From Telmatospirillum sp. (GTDB lineage: Bacteria > Pseudomonadota > Alphaproteobacteria > Rhodospirillales > Magnetospirillaceae), in contig JARLJB010000313.1 of assembly GCA_031291415.1 (NCBI GenBank), positions 1 to 33,817 of the forward strand: a DNA stretch of 33,817 nucleotides, given 5' to 3'. Positions within the stretch are counted from its first letter, which is position 1. The number at the start of each line of letters is the position of its first letter. Below the pieces are notes generated by a model that searched no databases, had not been told where the DNA came from, and worked only from the letters and a program-made list of their open reading frames with translations. This document shows positions 18,560 through 25,745 of this stretch, one piece after another. Made by a program: the position numbers and the translations under genes.

Positions 18560-18916
18560 ATGATCACCGTGCGATTTTTCCTCAAGTTCTCCTCCGATAC
18601 CCGCATCGGCCTGGGAAAGGTGCGATTGCTTGAGGCGATCGGAACCACCGGGTCCATCTCCGCCGCCGCCCGTGCCCTCGATATGACCTATCGTCGTGCC
18701 TGGGAACTGCTTAATCATATGAACAAAGCATTCGGTCAACCTCTTGTCACCGGGCGGGTGGGCAGCACGGGCGGCGCCGAGCTCACCGACCTCGGACGCG
18801 ACGTCATCGCGCGCTATCGGAGGATCGAAGCTGACACCCAAGCGCTTGCCGCGCCGCATGTCGCCGCGCTCGAAGCCGTGATAGTCGCCGATGATTCGGG
18901 GAACGAAGGGGCGTGA
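18560..18916 (+). CDS. Short ModE-type (LysR-like HTH) molybdenum regulator
   Basis: DNA-binding protein of 118 residues. The ATG at 18560 has GGAG six bases upstream; a GTG one codon earlier is possible. It matches the N-terminal ModE domain: RFFLKFSSDTRIGLGKVRLL, then EAIGTTGSISAAARALDMTYRRAWELLNHMN, and the wing GGAELTDLGRDVIARYRRIE. The C-terminal molybdate-binding MOP domains of full-length ModE (about 260 residues) are absent, as in many HTH-only ModE homologues. It therefore cannot sense molybdate in the usual way, and may need a partner such as the divergent DUF2478 protein. It stands upstream of the AOR genes in the same direction. Confidence 0.85.
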   Translation: MITVRFFLKFSSDTRIGLGKVRLLEAIGTTGSISAAARALDMTYRRAWELLNHMNKAFGQPLVTGRVGSTGGAELTDLGRDVIARYRRIEADTQALAAPHVAALEAVIVADDSGNEGA

Positions 18917-19213
18917 AGGTCGTGTGATCGACGTCATCGCCGCCGATACCATACCAACCTCCCATGAACCTCCGATTCAAAGGCCGACGTTCCACCTGCC
19001 GCTGGACCAAACGCCGGGGAACCGCTTTGTCGGGACACGGGTTCGGGGTCCATTCCCGATCCTTTGCTGTCTCGCGATGACGATATGTAAATATCGGATG
19101 TGTTTTCCCGAACACGTTTACCTGATGTGGATGATATTTGGCAATTGTGCTTGGAGAAACATAATTTAGTTGTTTGTTATGATTGTGTTTTCAACAGCAT
19201 AATTTAATGCCAA
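18917..19213. other. Intergenic gap between modE-like gene and the AOR promoter
   Basis: No gene was found. The first 150 nt are GC-rich without a clear terminator. From about 19075 the sequence turns AT-rich. A perfect dyad CGATAT-gtaa-ATATCG sits at 19081-19096. A short sequence related to GCCAATTGTG occurs twice, near 19140 (as GGCAATTGTG) and near 19209. These are possible binding sites for a regulator of the AOR genes. Confidence 0.4.
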
Positions 19214-19242
19214 TTGTGTGTGTTGGTATTTACTCTTATAAA
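19214..19242 (+). promoter_or_regulatory. Candidate sigma-70 promoter of the AOR operon
   Basis: TTGTGT (19214-19219) and TATAAA (19237-19242) are separated by 17 nt. The -10 box is 5/6 to consensus, the -35 box only 3/6, as expected for a promoter needing an activator. Transcription would begin near 19249, leaving a leader of about 155 nt before the AOR start codon. Confidence 0.4.
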
Positions 19243-19310
19243 TGTTTGTGAGAGTAAGCCGTCTGGCGTCGGCAGAAACGAAAGAGCGATGACCAGGCTC
19301 TCTCTCTCCG

Positions 19311-19340
19311 CCGTCATTGTCGCCTTCACGGTGACGACGG
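19311..19340 (+). promoter_or_regulatory. Long hairpin in the AOR leader
   Basis: CCGTC, a 3-nt bulge (ATT), GTCGCC, loop TTCAC, GGTGAC, GACGG: an 11-bp stem with one G-U pair. The 5' side could also pair partly with GGCGG at 19360-19364, so alternative folds are possible. The leader does not show the conserved blocks of the Moco RNA motif as I know them, so no riboswitch class is claimed. Confidence 0.45.
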
Positions 19341-19405
19341 ATGAAGGGGTGCGAACGGGGGCGGTGGTTTTTTCCCACGAAGACGGGGAGGCGGAGGAAT
19401 TCGAT

Positions 19406-21136
19406 ATGTCCAAGGTTATTCGTGTCAACATGACGGATCGTTCGGTTTGCGTCGAGGCCGTCCCGGAGGGATGGCTTGGACTTGGCGGACGGGCATTGAC
19501 CTCAACGATCGTCGCCGCGGAGGTTCCTCCGACCTGCCACCCGCTTGGCCCAAACAATAAGCTGGTGTTTGCGACCGGCCTGCTGTCCGGGACTCCCGCG
19601 GCGAACTCGGGGCGTTTCTCGGCCGGCGCCAAGAGTCCGCTGACCGGTGGCATCAAAGAGAGCAACGCCGGGGGCACGGCTTCCCGTCTGCTGTCCCGTC
19701 TTGATGTTCATGCCCTGATCATCGAGGGCCAACCCAAAGGCGACAGCTGGTTCGGCCTCCGGGTCAGCAAGGACGGCGTCGTCATTGAGGAGGAGACAGA
19801 GACGCTCGGCATGGGCAATTTCGCCGTGGTCGAAGTCTTAACCAGGCGGTGGGGCGAGGACATCGGCATCATCTCCATCGGACCGGCCGGCGAGAATCGG
19901 ATGGCGATCTCCAACATCTCTGTGAAGGATCCGAACGGTAAGCTGCGCAGCTTCGGACGCGGCGGGCTGGGCGCGGTTCTCGGATCCAAGAAGATCAAGT
20001 TCATCACCGTCGATGGGACCGGCGCCTCATCGGTCCCGCTGGCCGATCCTGCCGCCTTTAAGAAAGCCGCTCAAATATTTGCCAAGACCCTGCTCGACCA
20101 CCCGGTGAGCGGCAAGGGTCTGCGCACTTACGGAACCGCCATCCTGGTCAATATCCTGAACGAGGTCGGTGGCCTGCCCACCCGGAATTTCACTGGCGGC
20201 CAGTACGAGGATCACGACAAAATCTCGGGCGAAACCATGTACGACACCATTGTCGAGCGTGGCGGTCAGCCGACCCACAGATGTTCCCCCGGCTGCGTGA
20301 TTCAGTGCTCACAGGTCTATAACGACAAGGAGGGCAAATATGTGACCTCCGGCTTTGAATATGAGACGATCTGGGCACTGGGTGCGAACTGCTGTATCCC
20401 CGACCTTGATGCTATCGCCGAGGCCGACGGCCTGATGGACGATCTTGGCGTCGACAGCATCGAGACCACCGTGATGTTCGCCGTGGCGATGGAAGCGGGG
20501 ATCCTGCCCTTCGGCGACGGCAAGGGCGTGCTGCGCATGCTCCGCGAGGACATCGGCAAAGCCACGCCGCTTGGCCGTATCCTCGGGGGTGGCACGGGTG
20601 CGGTTGGCCGGCTCTATGGTCTTACCCGCGTTCCTGTCGTCAAAAACCAGGCTATTCCCGCCTACGACCCTCGTTCGGTCAAGGGCATCGGCGTCACCTA
20701 CGCGACGACGACCCAGGGGGCCGACCATACCGCCGGCTATGCCATCGTCTCCAATGTCCTCAACGTCGGCGGGGTTGTCGATCCGCTCAAGAACGAGGGA
20801 CAGGTGGAGCTGTCGCGGAACTTGCAGATTGCCACGGCAGCGATCGATTCAACGGGCCTCTGCCTGTTCATTGCCTTTCCGGCACTGGATATCCCGGAAT
20901 GCTTGGCGGCGGTCATCGACATGATCAATGCCCGTCATGGCATTACGTTGACCGGCGATGACGTGGTGGCGCTTGGCAAAAAGACGCTGAAAATCGAACG
21001 TGCGTTCAATCTCGCCGCCGGCATCGGGCCCGAGCAGGACCGTCTGCCCGAGTTCTTTGAACTCGAGAAAATTGCGCCCCACGACGTGGCCTGGGATATG
21101 CCGACCGAGGAACTTCAGTCCTTCTGGAATTTCTAA
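19406..21136 (+). CDS. aor: Aldehyde:ferredoxin oxidoreductase (tungsten/molybdenum enzyme)
   Basis: Large subunit of 576 residues that would oxidise aldehydes to acids, or the reverse, using a bis-pterin W or Mo cofactor and one [4Fe-4S] cluster. The start at 19406 has GGAGG eight bases upstream and gives the family opening MSKVIRVNMTDRSV. The frame is open upstream to 19214, so a longer product cannot be formally excluded. Pterin-binding features include GLGGRALTSTI, NSGRFSAGAKSPLTGG, SIGPAGENRMAISNI and GRGGLGAVLGSKKIK. The cluster ligands are C293, C297, C301 (RCSPGCVIQC) and C486 (STGLCLF). The first pair is spaced Cx3C, where the archaeal enzyme has Cx2C. The MoaD-like and E1 genes follow, as in bacterial aorBDE clusters; no AorA-type ferredoxin or AorC-type flavoprotein gene is present nearby. 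Confidence 0.92.
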   Translation: MSKVIRVNMTDRSVCVEAVPEGWLGLGGRALTSTIVAAEVPPTCHPLGPNNKLVFATGLLSGTPAANSGRFSAGAKSPLTGGIKESNAGGTASRLLSRLDVHALIIEGQPKGDSWFGLRVSKDGVVIEEETETLGMGNFAVVEVLTRRWGEDIGIISIGPAGENRMAISNISVKDPNGKLRSFGRGGLGAVLGSKKIKFITVDGTGASSVPLADPAAFKKAAQIFAKTLLDHPVSGKGLRTYGTAILVNILNEVGGLPTRNFTGGQYEDHDKISGETMYDTIVERGGQPTHRCSPGCVIQCSQVYNDKEGKYVTSGFEYETIWALGANCCIPDLDAIAEADGLMDDLGVDSIETTVMFAVAMEAGILPFGDGKGVLRMLREDIGKATPLGRILGGGTGAVGRLYGLTRVPVVKNQAIPAYDPRSVKGIGVTYATTTQGADHTAGYAIVSNVLNVGGVVDPLKNEGQVELSRNLQIATAAIDSTGLCLFIAFPALDIPECLAAVIDMINARHGITLTGDDVVALGKKTLKIERAFNLAAGIGPEQDRLPEFFELEKIAPHDVAWDMPTEELQSFWNF

Positions 21137-21167
21137 GGCCGTGGGGCGAAATTATCGCTCCACGGCC
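21137..21167 (+). terminator. Stem-loop directly after the AOR stop codon
   Basis: GGCCGTGGGGCGA pairs with TCGCTCCACGGCC (one G-U pair) around the loop AATTA: a 13-bp stem starting at the base after TAA. No T tract follows. It stands in the 176-nt gap before the MoaD-like gene and may lower expression of the downstream genes relative to AOR or protect the AOR message. Confidence 0.6.
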
Positions 21168-21220
21168 ACAAGCCCGAACGGCGCCTGAGCCCCCCGCCGG
21201 AAGCGGAGCGGAGGCGTCAT

Positions 21221-21244
21221 ATGAAACCTTGGGATCCGGAGTGA
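21221..21244 (+). CDS. Possible seven-codon mini-ORF before the MoaD-like gene
   Basis: ATG at 21221, with a perfect GGAGG (21210-21214) six bases upstream, encodes MKPWDPE and stops at TGA 21242-21244. It is too short to be a normal gene. It could be a leader peptide, or the remains of a small gene lost between AOR and the MoaD-like carrier. Chance is also possible in such GC-rich DNA. Confidence 0.25.
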   Translation: MKPWDPE

Positions 21245-21312
21245 TTATTCCGCACCAGATCCTAAAGGCAGGTCTCCGCGAAATGGAATGGGTGTCGGAA
21301 GGAGGGGAACTG

Positions 21313-21555
21313 ATGCCGGAAGAGAATGCCATCAAGGTCACCGTCAAACTGTTCGCTTCCTTTCGGCGTGACCGGTTCCGCGAGGCGCTGCAAAGCCGTC
21401 CCCAGGGAACCCGGATCGCCGATGTCGTCAGCGATCTTGGCATCGAGCCCACGGATGTCGGCATGATCTTCGTTCGGGGACTGCACGCGCAACCGGAGCA
21501 GATGCTGCGCGACGGCGACACTCTCGCTTTGTTCCCGCGGCTTGGCGGAGGGTGA
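21313..21555 (+). CDS. MoaD/ThiS-like sulfur carrier protein (AorD-type)
   Basis: Ubiquitin-fold carrier of 80 residues. The ATG at 21313 has GGAGGGG about 5 nt upstream; the open frame further left lacks support. It opens with a beta strand (IKVTVKLFASFRRDRF) and ends DGDTLALFPRLGGG, the MoaD-type end with a terminal Gly-Gly that is adenylated and thiocarboxylated. In AOR clusters this carrier is thought to supply sulfur for the pterin dithiolene of the W/Mo cofactor. The E1 enzyme gene follows after 1 nt, so the two are certainly co-expressed. Confidence 0.88.
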   Translation: MPEENAIKVTVKLFASFRRDRFREALQSRPQGTRIADVVSDLGIEPTDVGMIFVRGLHAQPEQMLRDGDTLALFPRLGGG

Positions 21556-21556
21556 T

Positions 21557-22396
21557 ATGGCCGACGGCGATATGCCGAGAAAATTTCTTCTGAGCCAAAG
21601 CCGGAATGGTCTTCTCGCTTGGTCCTCCCAGGTCCGCATGGCCGAGGTTTTCGGATGGTCTCTTGCGGACGTGGAGGCGGAAGCCTTGGCCGCGGGTCTC
21701 TTGCCGGCGCGCTACGCCCGCAATCGCTCAACCTTTTCCATCGATGATCAACTTCGCTTCTGCCGCGCGCGGGTGGGGGTCATCGGTTGCGGCGGGATTG
21801 GCGGCCATGTAGTGGAGGGGCTGGCCCGTCTCGGCGTCGGCACGATCGTCGCCATTGATCCTGACTGTTTTGACGAATCCAATCTCAACCGCCAGCTTTT
21901 CGCGACCATCGCCATGCTGGGAAAAGAGAAGGTGGAGGCGGCCGGCCAACGCGTTTCCGCCGTAAATCCAGCTATCAATGTCGTGCCCTGTCGCCAACGT
22001 CTGACGCGAGAGAACGGCGCAACGCTCCTGGAGGGATGTGCCGTCGCCGTTGACGCCCTCGATTCCATCGCAGCTCGCATGGAGCTCGCCGATGTCTGCG
22101 ACACCTTGGGGATACCGATGGTCCATGGTGCGATCGCCGGCTGGTATGGCCAGGTCTCCGTCCGTTTCCCCGGAGAGGCGACACTTGACCATCTCTACGG
22201 TCGCGGCGACGGAGCGGGAGAGCAAACCCGCCTGGGCAATCCGTCATTCACGCCGATGGCCGCCGCGGCCTGCGAGATCGCAGAGGTCTGCAAGATTCTT
22301 ACAGGGCAGGGTAGGCCGCTGCGGGAGCGTGTGCTGATGCTTGATCTGCACGAGGCGACGTTTGACGAGATCGGTTTCAGCAGCGAGGAAAGCTGA
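21557..22396 (+). CDS. MoeB/ThiF/HesA-family E1-like adenylyltransferase (AorE-type)
   Basis: Enzyme of 279 residues expected to adenylate the Gly-Gly end of the MoaD-like carrier. The ATG at 21557 follows the carrier stop by one base, with GGAGG (21547-21551) five bases upstream. After an N-terminal helical extension (to about 70), the nucleotide-binding loop is VGVIGCGGIGGHVVEGLARL (residues about 73-92), followed by IDPDCFDESNLNRQL with the conserved Asn and Arg of E1 enzymes. DALDSIAARMELADVC and HGAIAGWYGQVSVRFPG are also typical. The paired CxxC zinc motifs of E. coli MoeB are missing and no rhodanese domain is attached. With the carrier and AOR it forms a dedicated cofactor set. Confidence 0.88.
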   Translation: MADGDMPRKFLLSQSRNGLLAWSSQVRMAEVFGWSLADVEAEALAAGLLPARYARNRSTFSIDDQLRFCRARVGVIGCGGIGGHVVEGLARLGVGTIVAIDPDCFDESNLNRQLFATIAMLGKEKVEAAGQRVSAVNPAINVVPCRQRLTRENGATLLEGCAVAVDALDSIAARMELADVCDTLGIPMVHGAIAGWYGQVSVRFPGEATLDHLYGRGDGAGEQTRLGNPSFTPMAAAACEIAEVCKILTGQGRPLRERVLMLDLHEATFDEIGFSSEES

Positions 22397-22458
22397 TGGG
22401 CTGCGACGATGATGACCGGATCTCCTGAGAGACGTTCCTTAGCTGTTGTTCCCGGTGA

Positions 22459-22844
22459 TCATCCAATGGCCGTGCACAACTCGACCAAGGTGCCGTTGAG
22501 GTCGCGGACGTAAGCCACGGTCTGCCCCAGGATTTTTTTTCCGGTTGCTTTACGACCGTCGCTCCGGCGGCAGTCGCCCGCGCCAGGGCGGCGGGGACAT
22601 CGTCGGCGATAAGCGCGATTTCGATACCGGCCGGACTTTGATCGACGCGCAGGGGCTGGAAGTCGACACCCATCTCGCGGACCAGCGATTCCTTGGCAAA
22701 GGCCAATGCCGTCGCGCCCGTTTCCATTTCTGCAAACTGGCAGGCATCGTCAATGAAGTGCCGCTTCAGTCCGAATGCCCGTTCGTAGAAATCGACGGCC
22801 TGCGCGACATCGGGAACATAGATGATGACGTAGCCCAATTTCAT
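22459..22844 (-). pseudogene. VOC/glyoxalase-family protein gene with frameshift
   Basis: A VOC-fold protein reads normally from MKLGYVIIYVPDVAQAVDFY through EIALIADDVPAALARATAAG to about residue 104 (VVKQPEKKSWG), then loses its sense. In the +1-shifted frame the true end continues as GQTVAYVRDLNGTLVELCTA and stops at 22459-22461. The break lies at a run of eight A or just after it at GGGG on the coding strand (plus-strand T8 at 22533-22540 and C4 at 22525-22528). One extra G restores KSWGQTVAYVRD, the expected family sequence. Either the gene is broken or the base count in a homopolymer is wrong. Intact relatives are about 128 residues and bind a metal; substrate unknown. Confidence 0.8.
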
Positions 22845-23135
22845 TTCGCGACTCCCAAGGATCTACCGTTGGGAGATTACGCGATTGATTGGGAACTGTC
22901 ATCGCCTGCCGGCCGAAACAGTGACCAGACACCACTCAAGTCTATACGAGGGCGAGGTTCGGTCGAGTGTCGTAAAAATGTAAAAAAACCTTCAAACGAA
23001 ATTAACCCGGTCCCCAGTCCGACCTGCCTATTTTGTTGCCGGGACGACAGCTTTTCGGCCGGATATCTTAAGGTTTTCACGCCTTTTGGTTTCATTGGTG
23101 TCTGTCGCGGCACAGGGCCGCGAGGGCGTTGGCTG
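22845..23135. other. Intergenic region between VOC gene and STAS gene
   Basis: About 290 nt without a gene. CTCCCAA / TTGGGAG (22852-22858 and 22869-22875) form an inverted repeat just upstream of the VOC start, a possible operator. CGCGGC-acagg-GCCGCG (23106-23122) is a hairpin that overlaps the start of the STAS gene's ribosome site and could limit its translation. The middle (22970-23010) has A-rich runs. Confidence 0.4.
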
Positions 23136-23453
23136 ATGTGGACAGCGGAGCGCTTCGTGGATTTTGAACTGAAGGACCTTGGCAACTCCTGTGAGCTGTT
23201 TCTGCAGGGTCGTTTGACCTTCGATGGCAATGCCGCGTTTCGAACCATCATCGAGACGCTGGAAAAGAAATCGGGCCGTTCGGCCATTGTCGATCTCTCC
23301 GGTCTCGATTTCATCGATTCTGCAGGGCTCGGCATGTTGCTTTTGCTGCAGGAGACCTGCGGACGCGGGCTTTCTTTGCGGGCCCCCAAAGGGCAGGTCC
23401 GCCGCCTTCTCGCCGCCGCCCATTTTCAGACCATCGTACCAATCGCTGGCTAG
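23136..23453 (+). CDS. Stand-alone STAS-domain protein (anti-sigma antagonist type)
   Basis: Single STAS domain of 105 residues, start at 23136 with GAGGG nine bases upstream. The core is SAIVDLSGLDFIDSAGLGML; S62 (IDSAGLG) sits where SpoIIAA-type proteins are phosphorylated by an anti-sigma kinase. In proteobacteria such small STAS proteins serve in partner-switch control of stress response, envelope lipid transport or biofilm formation. No kinase or phosphatase partner lies in the window. The next gene, 99 nt downstream on the same strand, encodes a chemoreceptor, so a signalling link is possible but not shown. Confidence 0.85.
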   Translation: MWTAERFVDFELKDLGNSCELFLQGRLTFDGNAAFRTIIETLEKKSGRSAIVDLSGLDFIDSAGLGMLLLLQETCGRGLSLRAPKGQVRRLLAAAHFQTIVPIAG

Positions 23454-23552
23454 AAATCAGGGTCCGCGTTCTTGGATGCCGCGAGAGCCTGCTCACCAAC
23501 CAAAAATATCAATTGTCGCCGGAAATCCGGCGCATAGGAAAGGATGGCCCCG

Positions 23553-25634
23553 ATGAGCAAGGCAATCGAGGCGACGGCGGTCGGGTCTCTGATGGCCGCT
23601 GCTCCGCACTCCGGTCGCGTGGCTGGCGAGCAGCCCGCATGGCTGGTTTATTGGCAGGACGGCAGTTTCCCCCTGTTGTCCAATCTCGGTGTCGGACTGC
23701 GCATCTATCTGCTGCTGGTTCTGGCGCTGATTTCTGCGGCGGTTTTCGCCGCCGTTTCGATTGCCGGCGAGCATAAGATCGCGGGAGCCATGGTGGAACA
23801 GGAGTCATTTCGTCGCCAGGGTGATCTGACCGCTGACATCCGGGTCGAACTGCTGGCGATGCAAGACCTTGAACTGGAGTTTCTGCGCGGTCGTCTGCCC
23901 GAAACGGTCGACGCGCATCATCGCATGGCGACGCAGATTGCGGCGCATGTGAAGGAACTGGCGTCGCTGCCGACCGCTCGTCCGAAAGCTGCCGAGATAG
24001 AAGGGCTGTCCCAGGAACTGGCAACGCTCGGCGACCAGTTCGGAGCCGTGGTGGCCACTCAGGAAAAACTGGGGCTCACGGAAGACAGCGGCCTGCGCGG
24101 GAGCTTGCGGAAATCCGTCAAGGCGATGGAAGACGAGCTCAAGGTCTGGCCCAACCTCGACGCCTTATGGAACAAGATGCTGGGCATGCGCCAGGCGGAG
24201 AAAGACTTCATGCTCTATGGCGGCGACGATCATCTCGGCCGTTTCCGTAAGTTCAGCATGGAATTCGATTTCAAGATCGACAGTTCCGGATTGCCGGCCT
24301 CCACCGTGCAAGGTTTCCGGACTCTGCTTGGCGCCTACAGCAACGACATGGCGGCCTTTGCCGAAGCCTCCACCGAGTTGCAAGGTCAGGTCGAGGCACT
24401 GCATGGCCATATGACGGCGCTTCGGCCGGTCGTCGAGGGGCTGTTCACTTACGCGCGCGCCGGATCGGCACAGGCGACCAAGGTCCAGGCCGACACCCGG
24501 GGAACCATCGGCCACACCACGGCATGGACCGGGGCTCTGGCGCTTCTCTCGTTTTTCCTGTTGTCGCTGGTGCTGTCGCGCAGCATCGTCGCCCCTTTGC
24601 GGCTGATCGAACAGACGATGCGCCGGCTGGTGGGGGGCGAGCATGAGGTCCCGGTGCCGGGAACCTCGCGCCGCGATGAGATCGGCGACATGGCCCGCGC
24701 GGTCGGCGTCTTCAAGGAAAACGCCTTGGCGATGGTCAGTCTGGAACGCGAGCACGAAACCCTGATGCGTCGCGCCGAGGCCGAGAAGAAAGCGGCGATG
24801 CTTGGCCTTGCCGATCATTTCGAAAGCAAGGTGCGCGAGGCTGTCGAGAAGGTCTCGAAGGGATCGTCGGGCATCGCCGATACGGCGCGGCGCATGGCCG
24901 AACGTGTCGGCCATGCCGGCGAAAGCCGGTCCTTGATGGTCGCCGAGGCCGCCGCCAAGGCGCATGAGAGCGTGCGCGCCGCCAACGATGCGGCCCGCGA
25001 ATTGGCCGGGTCGATCAGCGAAGTATCCCGTCTCGCCAATGAATCCGGAACGATTTCGCAAAATGGCGCGACGGAATTGGCCGACGTCGAAGGCCGTGTC
25101 GCCGAGTTGACGGCGGCCGCCAAGGAAATTGGCGCTGTTCTCGAGCTGATCAACAAGATCGCCCAGGAGACCAACCTGCTGGCGCTCAACGCGACGATCG
25201 AGGCGGCGAGGGCCGGCGAGGCCGGTCGTGGCTTCGCCGTCGTTGCCGGCGAGGTCAAGCAACTGGCCGATCAGACGGCGCGGGCGACCGGCGAGATCGG
25301 CAAGCAGATCGCCTCCATCCGGCAAGCGGCACGCGGAACGGCGGAGACCGTCGGCGGTATCGGCGAGACCATCCGGCGCATGGCCGAGATCACCAATGCG
25401 GTCAACAGCGCGATGGTCCGTCAGGCCAGCGCCACCGACCGCATCGGCCAATGCGTCGAATTGGTCGGTAGCGACAGCCAGACCGTCGTCGACGGCGTGG
25501 TCGAGGTCACCCAGTCGGCGGCGAGCTATTGCGGGTCGGCGATCAGGGTGTTGTGGGCGGCCACCGATCTGACGGTGCCGGTAACCTCGTTGCGCAACGA
25601 GGTCGATTCTTTCTTGGCACGGGTACGAAACTGA
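23553..25634 (+). CDS. Methyl-accepting chemotaxis protein with helical bimodular-like sensor
   Basis: Chemoreceptor of 693 residues; AGGAAAGG stands nine bases before the ATG at 23553, and an ATG at 23544 is too close to it. An N-terminal cytoplasmic stretch of about 50 residues leads to TM1 (about 51-71, [20 protein letters not shown]). The periplasmic part (about 72-320) contains [20 protein letters not shown], typical of helical bimodular (HBM) sensors of organic acids and related ligands. TM2 (about 324-346) leads to HAMP ([20 protein letters not shown]). The signalling tip is near 530-575 ([20 protein letters not shown], then [20 protein letters not shown]). No C-terminal CheR-docking pentapeptide is seen. 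The ligand cannot be told. Confidence 0.93.
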   Translation: MSKAIEATAVGSLMAAAPHSGRVAGEQPAWLVYWQDGSFPLLSNLGVGLRIYLLLVLALISAAVFAAVSIAGEHKIAGAMVEQESFRRQGDLTADIRVELLAMQDLELEFLRGRLPETVDAHHRMATQIAAHVKELASLPTARPKAAEIEGLSQELATLGDQFGAVVATQEKLGLTEDSGLRGSLRKSVKAMEDELKVWPNLDALWNKMLGMRQAEKDFMLYGGDDHLGRFRKFSMEFDFKIDSSGLPASTVQGFRTLLGAYSNDMAAFAEASTELQGQVEALHGHMTALRPVVEGLFTYARAGSAQATKVQADTRGTIGHTTAWTGALALLSFFLLSLVLSRSIVAPLRLIEQTMRRLVGGEHEVPVPGTSRRDEIGDMARAVGVFKENALAMVSLEREHETLMRRAEAEKKAAMLGLADHFESKVREAVEKVSKGSSGIADTARRMAERVGHAGESRSLMVAEAAAKAHESVRAANDAARELAGSISEVSRLANESGTISQNGATELADVEGRVAELTAAAKEIGAVLELINKIAQETNLLALNATIEAARAGEAGRGFAVVAGEVKQLADQTARATGEIGKQIASIRQAARGTAETVGGIGETIRRMAEITNAVNSAMVRQASATDRIGQCVELVGSDSQTVVDGVVEVTQSAASYCGSAIRVLWAATDLTVPVTSLRNEVDSFLARVRN

Positions 25635-25745
25635 AACGCAAGGCTGGTTTGCGAAGAAAAAACTGCTCTTCTCTTTCCCTGGCCGAGCCGCATGGGTATG
25701 TTCTTGGGACTCAATCGCCGTTCTTTATTTCGAGGAATCCAGGTC

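Noticed and set aside
19036-19066. GGGTTCGGGGTCC segment resembling a tRNA T arm
   Set aside because: No acceptor, D or anticodon stem can be drawn around it.
19249-19405. Moco-type riboswitch before the AOR gene
   Set aside because: A leader hairpin exists and the context fits, but the conserved blocks of the motif as I know them were not found. It is kept only as an unassigned structured leader.
24165-25451. Minus-strand frame opposite the chemoreceptor
   Set aside because: It mirrors the MCP signalling domain and shows no family motif.
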